Source: Thermodesulfovibrionia bacterium (GTDB lineage Bacteria > Nitrospirota > Thermodesulfovibrionia > UBA6902). From it: a DNA stretch of 46,844 nt. The position numbers and the translations under genes are program-made. This document shows positions 41,062 through 46,844 of this stretch, piece by piece. The first letter of the stretch is position 1, and each line of letters opens with the position of its first letter. The stretch spans positions 1 to 46,844 of the forward strand of contig JAGVNU010000124.1 in NCBI GenBank assembly GCA_020053105.1, written 5' to 3'. The notes beneath the pieces are model-generated. The model made no database searches. It worked only from the letters and a program-made list of their open reading frames with translations, and had not been told where the DNA came from.

Positions 41062-41442
41062 ATGCTGTTAAATCATGTCGGTCTGACTAATAAAAGCGAA
41101 GAGGATGCTGTCCGGTTTTACAGGGATTTTCTGGGCCTTGAATTAACGAGGAGATCTGTTGTGCCGGCAGGTCTGTCGGAGCAGTTGTTTTCTGTCACAG
41201 ACGATCTCGGCATGATTGTCTTTGAAAGGGAGGGGATAAAAATTGAGGTTTTCATTTCTCCTGTCTATACCCTTCCTGTACCTGATATTAACCATATCGG
41301 GTTCCTGCTGGACAATTTCCAGGAAATCGTAGAAAGAGCTGCGAATGCCGGGGTAAAACTGATCATCGGAAAAACAAAAGACAAAACGGTCTATTTTGTC
41401 CGGGATTTTTCCGGCAACCTTATTGAGATTAAGCAGAAATAA
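41062..41442 (+). CDS. VOC-family (glyoxalase/dioxygenase superfamily) protein
   Basis: A 126-aa vicinal-oxygen-chelate protein. The N-terminal LNHVGLTNKSEEDAVRFYRD and FLGLEL, the middle INHIGFLLDNF, and the ending VYFVRDFSGNLIEI are the paired beta-alpha-beta-beta-beta modules of the fold. The metal ligands would be H5, the glutamate of EVF near residue 69, the H of NHIGF and the E of LIEI. No substrate can be named. The ATG has no Shine-Dalgarno sequence, so the start is only probable. Confidence 0.85.
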   Translation: MLLNHVGLTNKSEEDAVRFYRDFLGLELTRRSVVPAGLSEQLFSVTDDLGMIVFEREGIKIEVFISPVYTLPVPDINHIGFLLDNFQEIVERAANAGVKLIIGKTKDKTVYFVRDFSGNLIEIKQK

Positions 41443-41447
41443 AAGAC

Positions 41448-41819
41448 CTATTCTTTTTCATTGCTCCTGATCAAATACAAAACTTCAAACGTTCCGCCCA
41501 ATTGTAATTCTTTATCGTTCAGTTTGATGATTTCAAATATATAAACATTCCCCTGATAATATCCCTTGTTCATTGTGATCTTAATGTGAGTATCATCAAT
41601 AAAATCGTATGTGCCTACTGACTGCATCGCGTAGTTATCTTTTTCCCATGGCGCAATCACCGTACCGGTACTTTTAAACCAGAATGACGAAGGAGATCCG
41701 CCAACCACTGTATGGGTAATAGACCACTTTCCCGCAATTAAACGTTCCTTTTCAGGAGCACAGGCAATGAACACTAACGCGATAAGAAAAAACAATCCGG
41801 CATTAAGTTTGTATTTCAT
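41448..41819 (-). CDS. Predicted small lipoprotein
   Basis: A 123-aa lipoprotein. The lipobox ALVFIAC ends the signal peptide, so the mature N-terminal cysteine (near residue 20) would be lipidated. The rest resembles lipocalin-like domains in length and pattern, with GKWSITHTVV at the start and the strands KITMNKGYY and VYIFEIIKL. The ATG at 41819 follows GGAG by 6 nt; an upstream ATG lacks a site. It is convergent with the VOC gene, 5 bp apart. Function unknown. Confidence 0.8.
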   Translation of the reverse strand: MKYKLNAGLFFLIALVFIACAPEKERLIAGKWSITHTVVGGSPSSFWFKSTGTVIAPWEKDNYAMQSVGTYDFIDDTHIKITMNKGYYQGNVYIFEIIKLNDKELQLGGTFEVLYLIRSNEKE

Positions 41820-41985
41820 CAGGTTCTCCTTCAAAATATACCCGCAATTTTTATCTGAACTGACGTAATCACTGTTCTTTAGTCATATTTTGGATTATAG
41901 CATGCGATATCGGAGGCTTGTCTATGCTGTTTAATAATAGTGTATATTACTATAATTAACGTGAATTCAATTCAAGGGAGGTATT

Positions 41986-43356
41986 ATGATAAACCCTGCT
42001 ATTTTCAGGCAGTATGATATCAGAGGAACGTGGGAAAAGGATTTGACCCCTGATGTTGTTGAGCTTATCGGCAGGGGATATGCCTCTTATCTTCTCAAGT
42101 CATTGAATAAGGACAAGGCAAAGATAAGTGTCGGATGGGATGCCCGTCTGCATTCGCCTGCCATAAGAGACAGTTTAATAAAGGGGCTGACCGGATCCGG
42201 CATTGATGTTATTGACCTTGGAATGTGTCCGACGCCGCTGCAGTATTATTCGCTCTATACGCTCCGGATCGATGGAGGGATCATGATTACCGGGAGCCAT
42301 AACCCGCCGGAGTTCAATGGCTTTAAATTGAGCGTCGGGAAGGGCACGATATTCGGAGATGCGATACAGGAAATAAGGAAGATCATTGATGCTCAGGATT
42401 TCAGAAAAGGGACCGGCACAGTGGAGCTTTATCCGCTAATTGGACAATACATTAATTATGTAAAGGACAAGTTCGGCAGCCTGTCGGGAATAAAAGTGGT
42501 CGTGGACGCCGGCAACGGCACCGGGGGCATTGTTGCGCCGGAAATCATGAGGGCCCTCGGTGCGGACGTTGTTGAACTTTATTGTGAGCCCGACGGCAAC
42601 TTCCCTAACCATCACCCGGACCCAACTCTGGAAAAGAGCCTCTCTGATCTTATCGCTAAAGTGAAGAAGGAAAAAGCTCATGCCGGGATCGGTTATGACG
42701 GCGACGCGGACAGGATCGGGGTCGTAGATGAAGAGGGCAATGTTATCTGGGGCGACAAGCTCATGATAATTTTCTCAAGAGATATATTGAAAGAAAACCC
42801 CGGCGCGAAAATCATCGGTGAGGTCAAATGCTCACAGACCCTTTACGACGACATTGCCGCTCATGGAGGAGTGCCGATTATGTGGAAGACAGGCCATTCG
42901 CTGATCAAGGAGAAAATGAAGAATGAAGAGGCGCTGCTTGCAGGGGAAATGAGCGGACATATATTTTTCAAACACAGATATTTTGGATATGACGATGCAG
43001 TCTATGCAAGCCTCAGGCTCATGGAAATAATTAAAAAGGCGGGTAAGCCCTACAGCATTAAAGCACTTTTGAAGGACGTCCCTGATGTGATTGCAACTCC
43101 TGAAATCAGGTTTGACTGTCCTGATGAGATCAAGTTCAGGATTGTTGAAAAAGCACAGAAGGCGTTTGATGAATATGAGTCCGTTACGATTGACGGCATC
43201 AGGATTAAATTTAACGACGGCTGGGCGCTTATACGCGCTTCGAACACCCAGCCTGTCCTCGTCCTTCGTTTTGAGGCAAAGAATGAAAGACGTCTCGCAG
43301 AGATCAGGAATATGGTTGAAGACAGGCTCAAAAAGATAATTGAAGGACAAAAATAG
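41986..43356 (+). CDS. Phosphomannomutase/phosphoglucomutase
   Basis: A 456-aa alpha-D-phosphohexomutase of the AlgC/ManB type, which interconverts hexose-1- and hexose-6-phosphates for LPS, capsule or exopolysaccharide precursors. The phosphoserine is S104 in ITGSHNPPEFNG, the Mg2+ loop is YDGDADR (D238, D240, D242), the sugar-binding loop is GEMSGHIFF, and the phosphate site is RASNTQPVLVLRFEA near the C-terminus. AAGGGAGG precedes the ATG. It is monocistronic; it could feed the LPS genes upstream. Confidence 0.94.
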   Translation: MINPAIFRQYDIRGTWEKDLTPDVVELIGRGYASYLLKSLNKDKAKISVGWDARLHSPAIRDSLIKGLTGSGIDVIDLGMCPTPLQYYSLYTLRIDGGIMITGSHNPPEFNGFKLSVGKGTIFGDAIQEIRKIIDAQDFRKGTGTVELYPLIGQYINYVKDKFGSLSGIKVVVDAGNGTGGIVAPEIMRALGADVVELYCEPDGNFPNHHPDPTLEKSLSDLIAKVKKEKAHAGIGYDGDADRIGVVDEEGNVIWGDKLMIIFSRDILKENPGAKIIGEVKCSQTLYDDIAAHGGVPIMWKTGHSLIKEKMKNEEALLAGEMSGHIFFKHRYFGYDDAVYASLRLMEIIKKAGKPYSIKALLKDVPDVIATPEIRFDCPDEIKFRIVEKAQKAFDEYESVTIDGIRIKFNDGWALIRASNTQPVLVLRFEAKNERRLAEIRNMVEDRLKKIIEGQK

Positions 43357-43383
43357 GGCCGGGTCTCCGGTACTAATTATTGA

Positions 43384-43791
43384 TCAGGATACTCCCTTGG
43401 CATTCAGAAACGGCCCATATTTTTTGTCGGTTCCTGAAATATGGGTAATGAGCCAATCTTTTAAGAAACTGAAGATTATAACGGGCAGTCCAATCTTGCC
43501 GGATTTGAACTCGTTATAAAAACCCATCACCTGTTCCGTCAATTTTTTGTGGGCCATCTTGTGAGAGGCAATGTCTGAATAGTTATGCTTCCCCATGAGA
43601 TTTTCTTCGAATGAAAAATGTGTCTTTGTATATTCTATGAGTTCGGAAAATATATCTTCGAGAATTTCTTTCCCCTTTCCGCTGCTCATTGCCGCATGAA
43701 GGGCGTTGATGAGATCTAATAGCTTTTTATGCTGGTTGTCTATCTCGATGATGTTTACACTGAGTTCGTTGCTCCATTTCATTAATGACAT
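43384..43791 (-). CDS. Second bacteriohemerythrin
   Basis: A 135-aa hemerythrin with all diiron ligands: H21, H58, E62, H77, H81, H117, D122, at the same positions as the gene at 37303-37710; the two proteins share long segments such as IDDQHKKL/IDNQHKKL and FLKDWL. GGAGTC precedes its ATG. It lies divergent to the Rrf2 regulator and next to the cbb3 oxidase genes. A role in storing, delivering or sensing oxygen at low concentrations fits this setting. Confidence 0.95.
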   Translation of the reverse strand: MSLMKWSNELSVNIIEIDNQHKKLLDLINALHAAMSSGKGKEILEDIFSELIEYTKTHFSFEENLMGKHNYSDIASHKMAHKKLTEQVMGFYNEFKSGKIGLPVIIFSFLKDWLITHISGTDKKYGPFLNAKGVS

Positions 43792-43928
43792 GACTCCTCC
43801 TTTTATAAATAGTTGTTTGTCATATCGGTACGTACTTCCGGTTACTTTAATTGCCTGATTTCACAGAGGTTGCTAATACAATCCCCTGCTCCCTGGATCG
43901 CTGATATAGTCATATTTTTTTGAGAGTC

Positions 43929-43957
43929 TTGACAAATTTTTAAAACAGGACTAAAAT
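43929..43957 (+). promoter_or_regulatory. Consensus sigma-70 promoter of the Rrf2 gene
   Basis: TTGACA (43929-43934, perfect consensus), a 17-bp spacer, then TAAAAT (43952-43957). Transcription would start around 43964, only about 8 nt before the ATG. No Shine-Dalgarno sequence fits, so the mRNA is nearly leaderless. Confidence 0.75.
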
Positions 43958-43963
43958 GGTCTT
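43948..43963 (+). promoter_or_regulatory. IscR/Rrf2-type operator overlapping the -10 box
   Basis: GACTAAAATGGTC (43949-43961) matches the core of the IscR type 1 site, GACTRWWWYAGTC, at 12 of 13 positions. It sits on the -10 hexamer, where bound regulator would block RNA polymerase, so autorepression by the Rrf2 protein is likely. Confidence 0.6.
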
Positions 43964-43971
43964 AATTAATC

Positions 43972-44388
43972 ATGATTACCAGAAAGACAGATTATGCAAT
44001 CAGGTGCGTCCTTCATTTAGCGACTACGGTCAAGGATGTAGTTATGGTAAATGAAATTGCTGCTGAGCGGGAGATCCCCCCTAGTTTTTTGGCAAAGATA
44101 CTCCAGACACTCGCCAAAGCAGGGATCGTCGAATCCATTCGCGGGGTCAAGGGAGGATTCAGGCTGGCGAGGAAGTCTTCGGACATCAGCCTGCTGGACG
44201 TGGTGGAGGCAATGGAGGGCACGGTTGCAATGAATATCTGCGCCGCAGACAAAAAGATGTGTGGGTCCAGCAGCACATGTGTCGTGCATCCCGTGTGGCT
44301 GGACATACGGAAAGACGTTGAGGACCGGTTGAGACAATGGGATTTTGCAAAACTGTCATTCTCGAAAATCAAAGCAAGAAAAATATGA
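43972..44388 (+). CDS. Rrf2-family transcriptional regulator with three cysteines
   Basis: A 138-aa winged-helix regulator. The DNA-binding N-terminus ITRKTDYAIRCVLHLA and the wing GVKGGFRLAR are typical of Rrf2/IscR/NsrR. Three cysteines, C90, C97 and C103 (NICAADKKMCGSSSTC), could bind an iron-sulfur cluster that senses NO, oxygen or iron status. The promoter carries an IscR-like operator, and ccoN lies 92 bp downstream, so the oxidase genes may be its targets or under the same control. Whether it acts as IscR or NsrR cannot be said from sequence. Confidence 0.92.
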   Translation: MITRKTDYAIRCVLHLATTVKDVVMVNEIAAEREIPPSFLAKILQTLAKAGIVESIRGVKGGFRLARKSSDISLLDVVEAMEGTVAMNICAADKKMCGSSSTCVVHPVWLDIRKDVEDRLRQWDFAKLSFSKIKARKI

Positions 44389-44479
44389 TATTTAATTGCA
44401 TTACGACTGAATTCGTGATAAGAAATGCGTATAGGCTTCTCGATATTTTATTAATCTCTTTTAAGGAGGGGATTGAATC

Positions 44480-45880
44480 ATGAATGATTACCAGTATGAC
44501 AACCAAACAGTACAGGGCTTTATTGTCTCCTCTATCTTCTGGGGGGTGGTGGGTATCCTTATAGGCCTTTGGATCTCTGTCCAGATGTGGGCCCCGTCAT
44601 GGAATATCGCGCCCTATTTTACATTCGGGAGATTGAGGGTGGTACACACAAACGGCCTTGCCTTCGGCCTCGGGGTAGGGGCCATCTTCGGGATCTCATA
44701 CTATATTGTTATGAAGTTGACTAAGAGGCCGCTGATGTTTCCAAAGCTCGCGAGGTTCCACCTCTATTTATTCAACGTGGCCATAACGCTTGCCGCCTTA
44801 AGTCTCTTTGCGGGGATGAACCAGTCCCTTGAGTATGCAGAGCTTGAATGGCCGCTTGATGTCGGCGTTGTCATCCTCTGGGTCATTTTCGCCGTGAATA
44901 TCTTCGGTACTATAATCAAACGGAAAGAAGAGCAGATGTACGTGTCACTCTGGTATATAATCGCGACAGTCATTGCTGTGGCGGTCCTCTACATTGTAAA
45001 CAACCTTGTCGTACCTGCTGGTTTATTCAAATCTTATTCCCTGTTTGCCGGTGTCAACAGCGCCAATATCCAATGGTGGTACGGGCATAACGCGGTCGGC
45101 TTTGTCTTCACGACACCCATACTCGCCATGTTTTATTATTTTCTTCCCAAGTCCACAGGTCTTCCGATATTCAGCCACAGGCTTTCCATTATCGCCTTCT
45201 GGTCACTTGTATTCGCTTACCTGTGGACAGGGGCGCACCATCTGGTCTACACCCCGCTGCCTGACTGGATACAGACTCTGGGGATAGCGTTCACAATATT
45301 TCTGATTGCCCCGTCCTGGGGGTCTGTTGTAAACGGGTTCTATACGGTTGCTCCCGACTGGTCAAAGATGAGGACAAACTATCTCACAAAGTTCTTCATA
45401 TTTGGCATAACCTTCTACGGCCTTCAGACAGTGCAGGGCCCTACCCAGGGATTAAGGGTGGTCAGCCAGCTTATCCATTACACCGACTGGGTGCCGGGGC
45501 ATGTGCATATGGGCACGATGGGGTGGGTCACGATGACGGTGGCCGCTTCAATTTACTATATCATTCCGAAAATCTATAGCACCGAGATATACAGCATAAA
45601 GGTGGCAAATACCCATTTCTATCTCGTCCTGATCGGACAGCTCATCTTCTCTGTTACGATGTGGATTACCGGCATACAACAGGGCGCGCTATGGAAGGCC
45701 GTAAATCCCGACGGCTCCCTTAAATACACCTTTATGGAGGGGCTGGTAAAGAATTATCCTTTCTGGCAGATGAGGACCATCGGCGGGGTGATATTTACGG
45801 TCGGCATGCTTTTTTTCATCTATAACATATACATGACTGTGCGAAAGGGCGGCGCCCTGGTTGCAAAGGGGGTGAGATAA
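44480..45880 (+). CDS. ccoN: cbb3-type cytochrome c oxidase subunit I
   Basis: A 466-aa integral membrane catalytic subunit of a high-affinity terminal oxidase that reduces oxygen to water and pumps protons. About 12 helices. Heme and copper ligands are visible: H56 (VVHTNGLAFG) and H343 (low-spin heme b), H203 (WWYGHNAVGF) with H253/H254 (GAHHLVYT) for CuB, and H341 (VPGHVHMG) for heme b3; Y247 in FAYLWTGAHH probably provides the cross-linked tyrosine of cbb3 enzymes. AAGGAGGGG lies before the ATG. It overlaps the next gene by 1 nt, so the two are co-translated. Confidence 0.96.
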   Translation: MNDYQYDNQTVQGFIVSSIFWGVVGILIGLWISVQMWAPSWNIAPYFTFGRLRVVHTNGLAFGLGVGAIFGISYYIVMKLTKRPLMFPKLARFHLYLFNVAITLAALSLFAGMNQSLEYAELEWPLDVGVVILWVIFAVNIFGTIIKRKEEQMYVSLWYIIATVIAVAVLYIVNNLVVPAGLFKSYSLFAGVNSANIQWWYGHNAVGFVFTTPILAMFYYFLPKSTGLPIFSHRLSIIAFWSLVFAYLWTGAHHLVYTPLPDWIQTLGIAFTIFLIAPSWGSVVNGFYTVAPDWSKMRTNYLTKFFIFGITFYGLQTVQGPTQGLRVVSQLIHYTDWVPGHVHMGTMGWVTMTVAASIYYIIPKIYSTEIYSIKVANTHFYLVLIGQLIFSVTMWITGIQQGALWKAVNPDGSLKYTFMEGLVKNYPFWQMRTIGGVIFTVGMLFFIYNIYMTVRKGGALVAKGVR

Positions 45881-46824
45881 TGGCCGGAGAACTATATAAG
45901 AAACCAATTATGTTTGCGATAGTTTCAGCAGTCGTAATTCTCATAGGCACTGCCGTCACCATGTTTATTCCCATGCTGACGGCCCAGATGCATCCAAAGC
46001 TTGAAAACCTGAACCCCTATACTGCCCTTCAGCTTGCTGGAAGAGACATTTATCAGCGGGAGGGATGCAATAATTGCCATACTCAGACCGTCAGGCCGCT
46101 TAGGACAGAGGTAATGAGGTACGGTGAATATTCAAAGGCTGGTGAGTTTGCCTATGACCGTCCGTTTCTCTGGGGGTCAAAGAGGACGGGTCCGGACCTT
46201 GCAAGGATAGGCAAGAAGTATCCTGACCAATGGCACTACAGGCATTTTGATGACCCGAGGAAATTTTTCCCGCAGTCGAATATGCCTACATACGGCTGGC
46301 TCAAGGATTACAAGCTCGATCCACAGGATGTTCAAGGTCATATGGATGCCCTCGGCTTTCCTTATTCAAGCGATGACATATCCCAGCTTGCCGGCAAAAA
46401 TGACCTCGATGCCCTTGTTGCTTACGTTCAGGTCATTGGCACGGCTGTAGCAAAAAAACGGGCCGCTCCTGCTAAAGCAATGACCGAGCCCGTAGACCTG
46501 GTAAACCCGCTGGCTGGAGATGCTGCTGCTATCAATGCCGGGGAAATCATCTATGAAGAGAACTGTCTTGAATGCCACGGCCCTGAGCTCAAGGGTGATA
46601 TTGGCCCGAGCCTTGTTGACAATGTTTACTTATACCAGCCGGGAGACCTGGCTGATGATGATTACTTTGAGATGATCTACAACGGAACCGAGGAAGGCCA
46701 GATAGAGGAAGGCCGCACCATGAAGGGGGGAATGCCGTCTTTGGGGGATGTATTGAGCAAGGAAGAAATATGGTCCGTTATTGCTTATATAAGGTCACTT
46801 CAGACCGGCGAGGAGGGGAAATGA
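45880..46824 (+). CDS. ccoO: cbb3 oxidase subunit II fused to a CcoP-like cytochrome c domain
   Basis: A 314-aa di-heme protein. Residues 1-190 are CcoO: one N-terminal membrane helix (about 10-32), heme site CNNCH at 63-67 with QTVRPL, and the axial Met in QSNMPTYGWL. Residues about 215-310 are an added cytochrome c domain, CLECH at 229-233 followed by GPELKGDIGPSL and M285 in MKGGMPSLG, which resembles the second heme domain of CcoP. So one polypeptide passes electrons from the donor to CcoN. The start shares a base with the ccoN stop (TAATG). Confidence 0.93.
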   Translation: MAGELYKKPIMFAIVSAVVILIGTAVTMFIPMLTAQMHPKLENLNPYTALQLAGRDIYQREGCNNCHTQTVRPLRTEVMRYGEYSKAGEFAYDRPFLWGSKRTGPDLARIGKKYPDQWHYRHFDDPRKFFPQSNMPTYGWLKDYKLDPQDVQGHMDALGFPYSSDDISQLAGKNDLDALVAYVQVIGTAVAKKRAAPAKAMTEPVDLVNPLAGDAAAINAGEIIYEENCLECHGPELKGDIGPSLVDNVYLYQPGDLADDDYFEMIYNGTEEGQIEEGRTMKGGMPSLGDVLSKEEIWSVIAYIRSLQTGEEGK

Positions 46825-46844
46825 TGGCGGAAGAAATGGAAAAC
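46824..46844 (+). CDS. Start of a further gene, cut by the window edge
   Basis: Only seven codons (MAEEMEN) are visible. The ATG overlaps the preceding TGA stop (TGATG) and GGAGGGG lies about 5 nt upstream. The position suggests another oxidase gene such as ccoQ or ccoP, which cannot be confirmed here. Confidence 0.5.

Noticed and set aside
1-46844. CRISPR arrays, tRNA and rRNA genes
   Set aside because: No regularly spaced repeats, no tRNA-like GGTTCRA cloverleaf and no rRNA-like sequence were seen on reading through the window.

Overview
This window looks like chromosomal DNA from a Gram-negative, respiratory, chemotactic bacterium. It carries lipid A/Kdo genes (lpxK, waaA, lpxB, an LpxL-like acyltransferase), a predicted outer-membrane barrel, a barrel-tailed surface protease and a cbb3 oxidase. 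The mix of moderate GC, many strong GGAGG ribosome-binding sites, DsrC/HdrD-like redox proteins, bacteriohemerythrins and a CcoO-CcoP fusion resembles Nitrospirota or Deltaproteobacteria-like lineages. That placement is an impression only; no rRNA or tRNA gene is present to anchor it.

Layout. 1-2.8 kb: the start of an exported protein (minus strand, cut by the window edge), an orphan NifA-type Fis DNA-binding protein, truA, an outer-membrane protein and a small unknown gene. 2.8-4.3 kb: a 497-aa protein that keeps the motif set of the RelA/SpoT synthetase fold. 4.5-8.7 kb: an Hsp20 with a compact, possibly structured leader, propionyl-CoA synthetase and a MATE exporter. 8.7-12.2 kb: a PilZ protein and a protease-propeller-barrel fusion. 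12.3-13.7 kb: mtnP and apt, which together turn methylthioadenosine into AMP. 13.9-17.8 kb: a zinc-ribbon protein, a ribosome hibernation factor fused to a cold-shock domain, a PilZ-zinc ribbon-superoxide reductase fusion, a NagA-like deacetylase and an OsmC protein.

18.1-23.0 kb (minus strand): a macro-domain protein, a DsrM/TmcC-like membrane subunit, an HdrD/TmcB-like iron-sulfur subunit and a DsrC-like protein form an apparent operon. A textbook sigma-54 promoter precedes it, and just upstream lies a PAS-AAA+-Fis sigma-54 activator, its probable regulator. A roughly 160-bp MITE-like inverted repeat sits upstream of the activator. 23.4-25.4 kb: a DUF1460 amidase-like protein and an AmpG-like permease (peptidoglycan recycling). 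25.4-34.2 kb (minus strand): a long run of yjbQ, lpxK, waaA, lpxB, acyltransferase, ketosynthase, dehydratase, ketoreductase and ketosynthase, suggesting that a special acyl or polyene chain is made next to the lipid A genes. A second dehydratase-ketosynthase pair lies at 38.7-40.4 kb. Two of the three ketosynthases lack the catalytic cysteine.

34.4-37.7 kb: an exported helical protein, a chemoreceptor and a bacteriohemerythrin, with a possible flagellar-type (sigma-28) promoter. 37.8-38.6 kb: an AbiEii-like nucleotidyltransferase with a small overlapping partner gene. 40.6-43.4 kb: a ComEA-like protein, a VOC protein, a lipoprotein and a phosphomannomutase/phosphoglucomutase. 43.4-46.8 kb: a second hemerythrin, divergent from an Rrf2 regulator whose own promoter carries an IscR-like operator, followed by ccoN and a CcoO-CcoP fusion. 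The next oxidase gene begins at the right edge.

Recurrent themes are oxygen/redox sensing (two hemerythrins, Rrf2, superoxide reductase, cbb3 oxidase, DsrC/Hdr), nucleotide second messengers (two PilZ proteins, an RSH-like protein, a macro domain) and envelope building.
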